Assembly: GCF_036669915.1 (NCBI RefSeq)
Contig: NC_089316.1
Span: 970,734-1,034,733, forward strand
Source: Pocillopora verrucosa
Taxonomy: Eukaryota > Cnidaria > Anthozoa > Scleractinia > Pocilloporidae
Length of the DNA: 64,000 bases
Direction of reading: 5' to 3'
The notes beneath the pieces were generated by a model, which was not told where the DNA came from, did not search any database, and saw only the letters and a list, made by a program, of their open reading frames with translations. Positions 22,818-33,000 of this stretch are shown piece after piece. Within the stretch, counting starts at the first letter, position 1; each line of letters begins with the position of its first letter. The position numbers were made by a program, and so were the translations under genes.

Positions 22818-25800
22818 ATTTCATAACAATAGAAATATAGACCAACAGATAAACAATGCAACTATGTTGGTATCTAGGATCATTCTGCTATTATTGAACT
22901 AATCAATAATCAATTTAATAAAAATGAGCTTCTGGCTAGTGTCCTTAACATTTCTAAAAAACAATAAGTCAATTTGCATTGGCACAGGACTTTTTGGTGA
23001 TGGCAGTCAAGGGGTTATGGAATTTTTCTCAATTAAAAAAAGATATGTACTCACATTTAATTGTGGGAAATTGTAGCAAATGCTGTTGGAAAGTGCTCAA
23101 CACACGAGTGTAGAGCGAAATACAGTTCAAAATGACTAAAATGAAATTCCCTGTAACTCTGAGTTTCATGCTTACGCACTCGTCAGTGTCTGTCTGATGA
23201 GTGCGTAAGCACGAAACTCAGAGTTACAGGGAATCATGCGTGTTTCATTGTAGTCATTTTGAACTGTGCTCATATTTAAAATTGTTTTATTTATGGAATC
23301 TATGCAAGTGAGGTTGTTCTCTTTTGAAATTTCAAGTGCACCATTATCTTCTTCCACTGGTGTAATTTGCAAATTGATGTGTACCAGTAATTTTTATTGA
23401 ATTAATTTGTTCTAACAAGCAGCAATTAGTGATGACATCTTGCAAAAAGTTGCAAAAGAAATTAACTTATTGGAAACAGCCTTTATCCTGGAAAAAAATG
23501 AACCTGACACATATTCAAAAGGTTAGGTTCACCAAACCCAACTGAGTTTTACTTAAGCTTAGATTCCATCTGCTTTTGTCTTAAATTTAGGAATTAAGTG
23601 ACAACACCATGCAAAGGATAGCAAATGAAATGAATTTGTCTGAAACTGCTTTTATCCTCCAAAAAACTGAGCAAGACACATACTCGAAAGGTTAGGAATA
23701 ATCACAGCAAATAGCATCCATTTAACTAAGTTAGTCCTTCTTCTTGATCCCTTTGACCCTACAATGGACCTTCATCTAATTTCTTCTTATGTCACCTCTG
23801 AATCACACCTTGAGGTCACAAGAATAAAGGAAATGATCAACTACAGAGGCTCTTGATAGTCAGGCAAATTCTCCTCATCAGCACCTGAGGAAATGTAGGA
23901 AGAACAGTATGGAGAATATGCATATTGATGTTAGGGTGTGAACAGTTATTGTCCTGGACACATGTGATGACTTATTTTATCCTCTTGTTAAATATCCAAA
24001 ACGTGTGCATTACCTTAAGTTAGTTTTCCTCTGTTCTTTTACGTCATTACTATATCTGTTCATAGTAAGCATTTTCATGTATTGGACATAACTGAACGTA
24101 GAAACATTGTTTGAAAATCTACCTTTATGGCTGAAAATTACAACATATTTTGAGAGCAAACTGATTCTGGTGAAACACGAATTAATCTTAGTGTAAGTTT
24201 TGTATGACCTGAACTTTTTCACCTCTCTGCCTATGTTGTATACTGAATTCTAATTTTATATATTGTAGGTTCCTGTTTTGGTCTTCGTTGGTTTACCCCA
24301 GCATGTGAAGTGCCTTTATGTGGACATGCAACTTTAGCCTCAGCAGCTGTTTTGTTTAACTCCATAGGTGAGGTGTAACTCTCAGAAGTGATTAACAAGT
24401 AACTTCTCCCTACAATACCCATGCACTATCCAGCAAACAGGTAATCAGAATACTTAAATCTATCAGGTAGAAGTTGTTATCATGATCTAACACCAAATCC
24501 TCATAACTTATTTACAAGGAACTGTGTAGTAGCTAAAGGGGAGAATTAACAATCAGATCTTAGGAGTTAAAGGGTTAAGAAAGTTGTGGTTTTAATAAAA
24601 GCTTGTTACTGGCCATCTACCATCCTCTTTGGACCTCTTATCCCCTGGGTAGCCTGTGAGCTGGGGTACCTGTGGGCTTTCACACTTGTAAGTGAGTTAT
24701 AAGCTGGCAGGGAGTCTCAAAACAACAACCTCACTCTCAGGGTCTTAGTTCTACCCTTCCTTTACCAAAGGAAGGAAATAAAGAGAGACCTGGGAATGAG
24801 GTTGTTGAAACAAGAGCCTCCCAACTTGTCATTTATTTTCAAATTTCCTATGTTTATCCACAAACACAGCATTCTGACTAGTCAAGAATAACAGGCAAAT
24901 AACAGGTGTCATTACAGCACTCTTTTTATTTGCCCTAAAAATAAAAGCTGAAAATTACATTTCGAGGCTTCCATAATTTTATTATTAGTTTCAGCTTGGT
25001 AATTTGTTAATATGTAATCATGAAATCATTGAACATACCCTTACTAGGTAATGCAAATGCTGAAGTAACATTCGAAACATTAAGTGGGAAATTAACGGCA
25101 AGACAGGAAGGTAGGAGTCCTATTTGATGTAAAAGGCTAACTAAAAGTGCACAGTTAGATACTTTGGTTTTCTTAAAGAAGTTCAAACTTGATGATATAA
25201 ATTGTCCACCGTAGAGAGTTTGTAAAGCTGACATTCCAAGCACTAGCCCCTTGTCAAAGCAAATGTCTACAGTAATTTTCTGGTCCATCAAAATAATACT
25301 AGAAAGTTGCATTGGGTAATACTAGTGGTATTTATTATTTGCAAGATCTTAAAATGAAATTGACAAGTCGAATCTAATTGTGCTCTTAATGAATTTGGGC
25401 AAGAATGTTGCAGCTGGCAATCATATTTTAATTTCCTTTTTTCTTTTTCTGTTACAGGTTCATCAATTTGTTTAAACTTCCCTTTGAACAGCTGTGAACC
25501 ATTACCTAAAGTATGTGTTAATTTCATTGTGTTTATGTACAGCATAGGGTACCAAATTCACATCTGGCCTTGAATGTTAAAAATTAACATTATCTTAAAT
25601 TTTGTTTATTTGCCACTAATATGAAAAGTGGGATACTCTGTCTGGGAATTTTTTCATGAAAATTCAAGTTAGAAAATTCCTACCAACCAATATTGTCTAT
25701 AATTGGGTATAGCATAATATTTATGATTATTGTAGCAGCTGTTTTGTGGGAGAATCAAAACTTGTTCAACTAGTTTGTTCAAAGCATGTTCTCACCTTAA

Positions 25801-27440
25801 AATCAATCGCTTACATTTCATTTATGTCAGGAAGAAGCAATGAAGAGATTAGTTAAAGCAGGTAAACAACTTTTTCTTCAACAATTTTTACAAGAGACAG
25901 GGAGAAGCCCATTTTGGTCTGGGTGTTATACCTCTAAAAGTTAAGTCTTGGAAACTGCTGGTTCTGAAGCATCAAGTGACTCAAATACTACCACTCCATC
26001 TGGATGGAACACCATCACATCCCATGTTACCTCCAACCCCACCCACCCCCCCCCCCCCATTTCTTGTATTTCAACCGGTTTTCCTGACATTTTCCAAAAC
26101 TCCATTTTCACTCCATGGCCCAGAGGCCTGGTGAGAGTGAAGGGCCTTAGAAATTTCAACCCTTCAAAATAACGAAGTCAGAAAGGGAGGTGTCTGGAAC
26201 AGCAAAGCCGTGACCACAAGTAATCTACGGTCTCTCAATCTAACAAGCCTATCATTCATTCTGTTCACTGTAGGAAGGAAATAGGTCAAATAAGCAAAAT
26301 TTACTTAACTAAAAATACTTATTAGAAGATAAATCAGTAACTGAAAATTGTTATCAGTTGTAGGTGACCTAAAGGTAAAAGACGTAGAATACTCCAAGAC
26401 AACCAAGAAACTTCTCTTGTGTTTGGAGCCTTCATTGACAAGGTCAGGTCATGGAATAAGAATTAAAAAGAACATAAAATTACTTACATAAAATTAGGAA
26501 GTGTGGGCTAAGGGGCAAACCTCGTTACACAATTCGACTACACGTTTGTCTTATTGAGGCTACACTCAGTCATTGAATAGCATTGTATTTCTGATAAATC
26601 TTTAACTTTTGCTCACAGAGAAGATTTGGAAAACCTCTCCCCAGACTTCCAGGCTATGTTGTCCGCCCCCTTGTCTGGACTTGTCCGTGGTGTGATTGTA
26701 ACCCTGCAGGGGACTAAGGCAAATGGGTGTGTGGATGGTAGCGGTGAGGTGTATGACTTTGTTTCACGTTACTTTGCTCCTTGGGTTGGAATATCTGAGG
26801 ACCCAGTAACTGGTGAGTTTTAAAATAGCTTTTAAGGTAGTTCTATTCATTAATGTTAGTTTCCTTTTTTAACATTACAATCTTTCTTTTAGGCTCGGCA
26901 CATACAGTTCTTGCTAGTTATTGGTCACAAAGACTGAAAAAAAACGATTTGTATGGTGAGTTCCATAATTCCATGTAAGGTTGTTTGAAATGTGCTGTCT
27001 GAATTTTGGAGTTAGTGACATTTGCCCGAGTTTTTAGTATACCCATTCCAAACAAAACAAAAAACAGCAAAGCTTGCCTTTTATTTGGCCTTACAAGGGT
27101 ATATTTCCTGATTAGAGGGGTCAGTTTGTTGTGTAGTTTGATCCAACCCAGATGATTACAAAATTGGTGTCTTGAATCGTCGCTCTTTGAGTTTATCTTT
27201 AAAGGCTGTGTTAAGCTTGATCAACCATCCATATTGTGTTTAACTTGAAATGTCTCCCTGTCACGTTCATATCAATGTTTGGGGAAGTTTAATCTGACTT
27301 TTCTATCATATCATTTTCTTTTTTTAGCTCGTCAGTGTTCATCGCGTGGTGGAGAACTGAGAATTGATGTCAGGGAAAACAACAGAGTTGACATTGCTGG
27401 ACAAGCAGTCTTAGTTCTTCAAGGAAGCATACGCTTATGA
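21283..27440 (+). CDS. PBLD: PhzF-family isomerase-like protein, copy 1 (PBLD homologue)
   Basis: Ten coding exons join in phase to 297 aa: 21283-21381, 23591-23690, 24269-24367, 25048-25110, 25458-25510, 25831-25861, 26364-26442, 26619-26812, 26893-26955, 27328-27440. The protein matches the phenazine-biosynthesis-like family along its length, close to the ~288 aa of vertebrate PBLD. Family signatures: N-terminal [16 protein letters not shown] (13-28), NLSETAF (Glu51), [11 protein letters not shown] (His86), FAPWVG, and EDPVTGSAH (Asp236, Ser241). By alignment with bacterial PhzF these match catalytic Glu45, His74, Asp208 and Ser213, so this copy looks competent for isomerase-type chemistry. 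The animal substrate is unknown. All introns are GT-AG. It is convergent with SPAG1 exons downstream. AATAAA at 27623-27628 is a likely poly(A) signal. Confidence 0.93.
22782..22815. repeat. (TA)n microsatellite in PBLD intron 1, copy 1
   Basis: A continuous TA tract. The same tract in copy 2 (31578-31594 and 31821-31832) is split by the foldback element, so this copy shows the empty site. Confidence 0.9.
23123..23266. mobile_element. Palindromic foldback MITE, copy 1
   Basis: A near-perfect inverted repeat: CAGTTCAAAATGACTA... through GAGTGCGTAAGCACGAAACTC to ...TAGTCATTTTGAACTG, with a ~7-nt centre. The left arm lacks an 8-bp CACGCATG segment that is still present in the right arm and in copy 2. 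No coding capacity. Confidence 0.75.
23423..23521 (+). other. Duplicated PBLD exon 2 ('exon 2a'), probable decaying or cassette exon
   Basis: It is homologous to the true exon 2 at 23591-23690, 70 bp downstream. In its ancestral frame it encodes [14 protein letters not shown] followed by NLLETAF, with the catalytic Glu. The nearest acceptors (AAG|CAG| tandem, NAGNAG) cannot join that frame to exon 1, which ends in phase 0. With the CAG acceptor it is 99 nt, stop-free, and frame-preserving as an extra cassette, but read in a different frame (starting QLVMTSC). The donor is AAAAG|GTTAGG. Confidence 0.6.
23748..23944. mobile_element. TIR element, family C, in PBLD intron 2
   Basis: ~200-bp element with CCCTTTGACCCTAC at one end and GTTAGGGTGTGAACAG at the other. 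The interior is shared with 32772-32970, 52926-53126 and 53802-54009 (GAATAAAGGAAATGATCA, ATTCTCCT, ACAGTATGGAGAATATG). No coding capacity. Confidence 0.7.
24374..24577. mobile_element. TIR element, family B, next to PBLD exon 3 donor
   Basis: It shares its interior with 53259-53466 and 55041-55250 (AGAAGTGATTAACA, CCAGCAAACAGGT, AACTTATTTACAAGGAA) and ends GGGAGTTAAAGGGTT-like. It starts only about 6 nt into intron 3, so it abuts the 5' splice site of exon 3. The same insertion is in copy 2, so it predates the duplication. Confidence 0.7.
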
Positions 27441-28318
27441 CAGGTGTCATGCAACCCCAACCTTTTCGATAAATAACATAGCAAAGCAAAAGAATTGCAG
27501 TTACAGAGAACACTCGCAATATGACATACACCAATACAGAAATATTCAACCTTGTATTACAAGGACAAAACCAGGATTGTATAGTTAAGGAACACATTTC
27601 TACTTTAAGTTTTGTTTCATCAAATAAAATTCACATTACATCCTATAACTAGAGATCTTCAAGAGAATACATTCACTACAACCTTCCCACACCCTAGGTG
27701 TTGTTTCTCAGGGAAACACTTTCTGTAAACATAATTTCTTCAAAAGTTAAAACTTGTATTGTCATAGAAGTTTCTGAAACATGCACTTGTTAAGCATAAG
27801 TAATACCTTTCATTTAACCAGCAAACAGTCTTTCAGCCATAAATGATACGCTAGAGATTATCTGAGGTACCGTCAATGCCCAAACAAATGCATAAGACAA
27901 CTATGACACACAAACTTCCTTAAAAAAGATTTTCAACATCTTTTTAAATTTATTTCTTATTTAGAGAAACGTGGTCAGATAATAGTTAATTATTACCAAG
28001 AAAGAGAAGAGATTTAGTTTGTTGTTTCAGTTAGTCATGCTGGAAGTTAGAGATTGCTGAGAAAGACCTTATCAGTGTTTGTCCCCAAAGGTGAAAGATA
28101 CCATTGTCAGAAAGGTATATTATTTTCACTTGGCATTGCCTTGTTGCTCTCTTTTCCTTAAGATGGACCTCCCTCCCCCCCCCCCCCACCCCCTCCCTTT
28201 CAAACGTGTAGTGCTTTCAGCTTTAAGAAGATTTAAGTGGAGCAAGGAACTAAGAAGACTCATAACATTGTCAAACGTCTAACACATAACTTGTCCTACA
28301 GTAAAGTGAACTAGATTC

Positions 28319-28794
28319 CTAATTCCAGTACTTCTTTTGTAGCTGTTCAAATTCATCACTTGTGACAAACTTTTTCTGGTCCCTCGCAACTTGAAGCTTG
28401 GAGAAAAGCTGTTGAAGTTCTAATAACAGAAATGAGTTGTTAAATTGATGTAACTGGCCCAAAGGAACAATTTGTTGAGACAACAACAACAAATGAAATT
28501 TAAAACCGAGTTTCTCACCTTTCTTTTCTTTAGACGACATAAATAACAACACCATATCGAATCGTTCAACATGACTAAGCTCTCCCAGAATGTGGCAAGC
28601 AAGTTTTTCTTCTCCTGTTACAATAACAAAGTGATCATAGGATAAGATTATGACTCCACTCCGACTAAGGTTTCAATCCTCAATTGTTCTTGAATTAAAA
28701 AGCTAAAGTTTGTCTTTACCTTGTGGAACAACTTCCTGGCTGAGGGCTGCTATAATGCTACTTAACATTGGAGCAACAAGTTTATTACTGAGAA
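28319..28794 (-). pseudogene. SPAG1: SPAG1 3'-end fragment (three orphan exons), copy 1
   Basis: Three exons corresponding to the last three of SPAG1: 28720-28794, 28519-28614 and 28319-28419, with intact splice sites and an open frame to the stop (ending QLQKKYWN; the intact gene ends QLQKKYMN). They encode most of an RPAP3_C-type domain, including LSHVERFDMVLLFMSSKEKK and the helical ELQQLF tail. The upstream exons are missing: exons 20 and 21 fall in the 668-bp deletion, and nothing further upstream was duplicated. There is no start codon context or promoter, so it is a dead fragment unless spliced onto another transcript. It is convergent with PBLD copy 1. Confidence 0.88.
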
Positions 28795-30083
28795 CTGACC
28801 AAAACAAAAAAAAACGTGCAACGTCAGTAAATGACCTTCTTTGAGGACTCCTTTAAACTTTGCCTCTTGCTTTGTAATTTATATTCCCATTTTCCCTTAT
28901 TCTCTTTTCTGTCCCTTTCTTAATATCCTTCTATCCTTCCCTTTCCCACATGACCTATCTCTCCCTATCAACCCCCCTTTAAATTCATTCCCTTTCTCTT
29001 CCCATTTTTTCTTTCTCGATCTGTATTCCACTTTCCTTTCATCCGTTATCGATTAACGGTTCTTATTCTTCCTTCATGTGAGCTTTTTCTGAACCCTCCT
29101 TCCTCTCTCTTACATATCCACTTCTATTTCCCATTTCTTTTTCTCCTTGTTATTCTCTAATTCTCCTTTTTTCATCCTCCATTCCCACTTCCCTTGTTTG
29201 TCTTTTAATCCCATTCTTTCCCTTGTCACTCCTCTCTCCTGGGAGACAAAAGATAGCATCAGTCATAGAAGAGGACGGGAAAGCAGCACACTCCATTATC
29301 ATGAAGTAATACGCAAGGGTGAAGTATGACTTCAATGCACCAGAGGCTTATACGGCGGGAAGTGAACTCTGAAATCACAATCCTTATTGGATAGCGTGCT
29401 GAAGACCTGACACAGACAGGAGAAGGGAGATGTACCATCGTTGTACCATCCTCGGACACCCAGGGATAAGAGAAAAGGGGAAATATAAAAAAGGAATTAA
29501 TGAAGAATTCAATGAACAAATGAATGAACGAAGAATAATTTAAAAACTGGGAAAAGAATGAAAAAAAGGCAAATAACTTTTATGGTCTCAAATCGATTCA
29601 ATAACACACAAAAAAATTTCTGATTAGGGGCTACTTTCCTTAAACTGAGGGAAAACCACCCGATTGATAGGTAATTCAGTTTGAAGAAAAAAGCTCTAAA
29701 TAAACATGTAAACTTTTCTTATTTCTCATAATAATAAATGCACACTGGCAAGAAAGTAAAGATGACCAGTCACAGCTCATGGTTCTATTATAATAGCTGA
29801 AGCCCTTTTGCGCAAAGGAGATTTTAAATAATTCCTAGATCCGTTGGGAGATTCAATTTTCCAGCCACGAAGGACTTATCAAGCAAGCGAACGAAAGAGG
29901 GAGCGAGCGAGAAAACGAGCGAACTAACGAACGAACGAAGAAAGAAACGAACGAACGAACAAACGAAGAGACGAACGAACGAACGATCGAGGGACGAAAA
30001 GAGCCTATACCGGCCTCTCCCTCCTAACACAACGTGTTGGGAAAAATGTACTCCGGGGAAGATTGGAGACGACATTATTCAAG

Positions 30084-33000
30084 ATGGCGGTCGAAGCGAG
30101 TTTTCCAATCTTTGTCGTCGATGCATTCACCGACAAACCTTTTGGCGGGAATCCAGCTGCTGTATGTCTCGTGGGATCAAGGGTAAGAAACTTTCAATAG
30201 CAACAAGCGTGAGATTGGGCTAGGAAGACGATTGTGTGACAATATCATTAAATTCGCCTTGAATCAGGTCACTTGAACTTGCCTCTTTCAATACGGAAAA
30301 ATAAAAGTGAAGTCACCGGGTTGTATTTACGTTTCGCCTCTATTCTTTTCCCCCTGAAAACTGGGACCTGAAAAGCATTTTGCTTCGAAACTTTTGAGGA
30401 GGGATTTGTACCAAAACTAACTCGTTTCCCACCCTCAGAATTTAAGGATGACAGGAAGTTGGTTGGGGGTTGTTCAATTCAAACAGCAAACGTATTATGC
30501 CTTAAAAAGAAAAACTTTCCTATTATTTTCTTTTACCTAAAATTTATCATGTGGCTTGAGAATTGAAAGGATTAATGGGGGTCTTAAATTTAGAGTGTGC
30601 TGGTGTAAAATTGTTTGCATATGTACACTGTATCTCTTAATTCCAATTACATTACTACAAAGTGACACTTAATTAACCCCTTCACTGCCTACATGACATA
30701 CTCAGTACATCGAAAGTTATGACAGTAACAGTCAAATCTCCAGCATTGGAAATGTAAAATAATCTGGCCTCCAAAGCTCAAAACTAGTTAAAAACTCTTG
30801 TAGCGCTTGTAGCGACCAAAACAAATATAGTTTATAAGATCCCAAGGGGTGTCACTCCAAGACGCGATTAACAAGGTGTTTAGGGGCTATTTTTACAGAT
30901 CGAGATTGAAGAATAACAGACCGAAGTTGACCATTCACACAAATCTTTAATCCTGCAAGCAATCGACCACAAACCACAATCAACGATCAATCTCACAATC
31001 AATCAGTCAATTGTAAACTGCAACAATAATACAACGAAGTTCTATCAATCTAATGAAATGTTGGGAAATACATAATCAAAAATAGCGTGTAAAAAACTGG
31101 GCCTTAATGCCAATAACAAGATTATAATGACAATGAACAATACAAATACCCTGATAAATCAGAACAAACTATGTCAAAGGACAAAAGTTTCGGTACAAAT
31201 TATTAAGAATTTTGGTGGCTGGTTAACAGCCTATTGTTCTTATATGTAAATGGTGGGCTTTCACTTGCATCTGATACAATTTTGGCCTTTAAATCTCAAA
31301 TCAATTGAAAATATGGCAATACAACAAAATATCTGTTTGTATACTTTTGCCCAATGCTGGAAAACTAAACTTAGAAGAACAAAGTTACAAAGGTACTTAC
31401 ATATTGGTATCGCTTGTGCCAAAGGTTTAAGAAACAAAAGGACGGAAGTTTATCAAGGCTACTCAAAAACTTACAAAGAACTGATTACAGGGACACTAAA
31501 CTCGCTTTTATATGTGTGTGGTGACCTTGGAAGGTCCGATTACAAAACCAATAGAAATATATATACCTATATATAATACATATATATATATATATAGGAA
31601 GTCTGCAAATCGATTTTCGCGTGGAACAGTGCTCAATACGTTGAAGCAGAGCAGAATAAATATTATGATAGGAAAAAAGGATGCAACTACATTTCCCGAC
31701 AAGCTGTTTCGTGAATCGCTTCACTCTTCAGGGGTTTAATGATTAAACCCCTGAAGAGTGAAGCAATTCACGAAACAGGCTTGTCGGGAAATGTAGTTGC
31801 GTCCTTTTTTCCTATCATAATATATATATATCTATTTCATAACAATAGAAATATAGACCAACAGATAAACAATGCAACTATGTTGTTATCTAGGATCATT
31901 CTGCTATTATTAAACTAATCAATGATCAATTTAATAAAAATGAGCTTCTGGCTAGTGTCCTTAACATTTCTAAAAAACAATAAGTCAATTTGCATTGGCA
32001 CAGGACTTTTTAGTGATGGCAGTCAAGGGGTTATGGAATTTTTCTCAATTAAAAAAAGATATGTACTCACATTTAATTGTGGGAAATTGTAGCAAATGCT
32101 GTTGGAAAGTGCTCAACACACGAGTGTAGAGCGAAATACAGTTCAAAATGACTAAAATGAAACACGCATGATTCCCTGTAACTCTGAGTTTCATGCTTAC
32201 ACACTTGTCAGTGTCTTCTGACAAGTGCGTAAGCACGAAAATCAGAGTTACAGGGAATCATGCGTGTTTCATTGTAGTCATTTTGAACTGTACTCATATT
32301 TAAAATTGTTTTATTTATGGAATCTATGCAAGTAAGGTTGTTCTATTTTGAAATTTCAAGTGCACCATTATCTTCTTCCACTGGTGTAATTTGCAAGTTG
32401 ATGTGTACCAGTAATTTTTATTGAATTAATTTGTTCTTACAAGCAGCAATTAGTGATGACATCTTGCAAAAAGTTGCAAAAGAAATTAACTTATTGGAAA
32501 CAGCCTTTATCCTGGAAAAAAATGAACCTGACACATATTCAAAAGGCTAGGTTCACCAAACCCAACTGAGTTTTACTTAAGCTTAGACTCCATCTGCTTT
32601 TGTCTTAAATTTAGGAATTAAGTGACAACACCATGCAAAGGATAGCAAATGAAATTAATTTGTCTGACACTGCTTTTATCCTCCAAAAAACTGAGCAAGA
32701 CACATACTCAAAAGGTTAGGAATAATCACAGCAAATAGCACCCATTTAAGTAAGTTAGTCCTTCTTCTTGATCCCTTTGACCCTACAAGGGACCTTCATC
32801 TAATTTCTCCTTACATCACCTCTGAATCACACCTTGAGGTCACAAGAATAAAGGAAATGATCACCAACTACAGAAGCTCTTGATTGTCAGGCAAATTCTC
32901 CTCATCAGCACCTGAGGAAATGTAGGAAGAACAGTATGGAGAATGGGCATATTGATGTTAGGGTGTGAACAGTTATTGTCCTGGAGGCATGTGATGACTT

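Larger units (their letters stand above)
20640..29464. repeat. Tandem segmental duplication, copy 1 (~8.8 kb)
   Basis: Nearly identical in order and sequence to 29465-39486. The homology begins at GATAAGAGAAAAGGGG (20640) and ends at ...ATCCTCGGACACCCA (29462). It contains a complete PBLD-like gene and, on the other strand, the last exons of SPAG1. Relative to copy 2 it lacks 668 bp between the TCCTG at 29237-29241 and the following sequence, ~330 bp of PBLD intron 3, and the foldback element of intron 1. Because the left flank is unique and the right flank is copy 2, this is a simple head-to-tail duplication. Confidence 0.93.
31576..31835. mobile_element. Foldback element in a (TA)n tract with two hammerhead-like cores (Penelope-like LTR fragment?)
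   Basis: An insertion absent from copy 1 splits the TA tract. After a ~65-bp unique part (GGAAGTCTGCAAATCGATTTT...), two ~79-bp arms (31662-31740 and 31742-31821) form a nearly perfect inverted repeat around a single central base. Each arm, read outward from the centre, carries a hammerhead-ribozyme-like core. Hammerheads are known in the LTRs of Penelope-like retroelements of cnidarians, and insertion in TA repeats would fit, but no reverse transcriptase is present, so assignment is inference. Confidence 0.7.

Noticed and set aside
23423-23690. Simple mutually exclusive exons in PBLD
   Set aside because: No AG acceptor puts exon 2a in the frame needed to replace exon 2b, so straightforward swapping would shift the frame.
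28841-29335. Phe/Pro/Leu/Ser-rich open frames, also at 38196-38669
   Set aside because: Pyrimidine-rich intron sequence of SPAG1 and its duplicate; low-complexity translation only.
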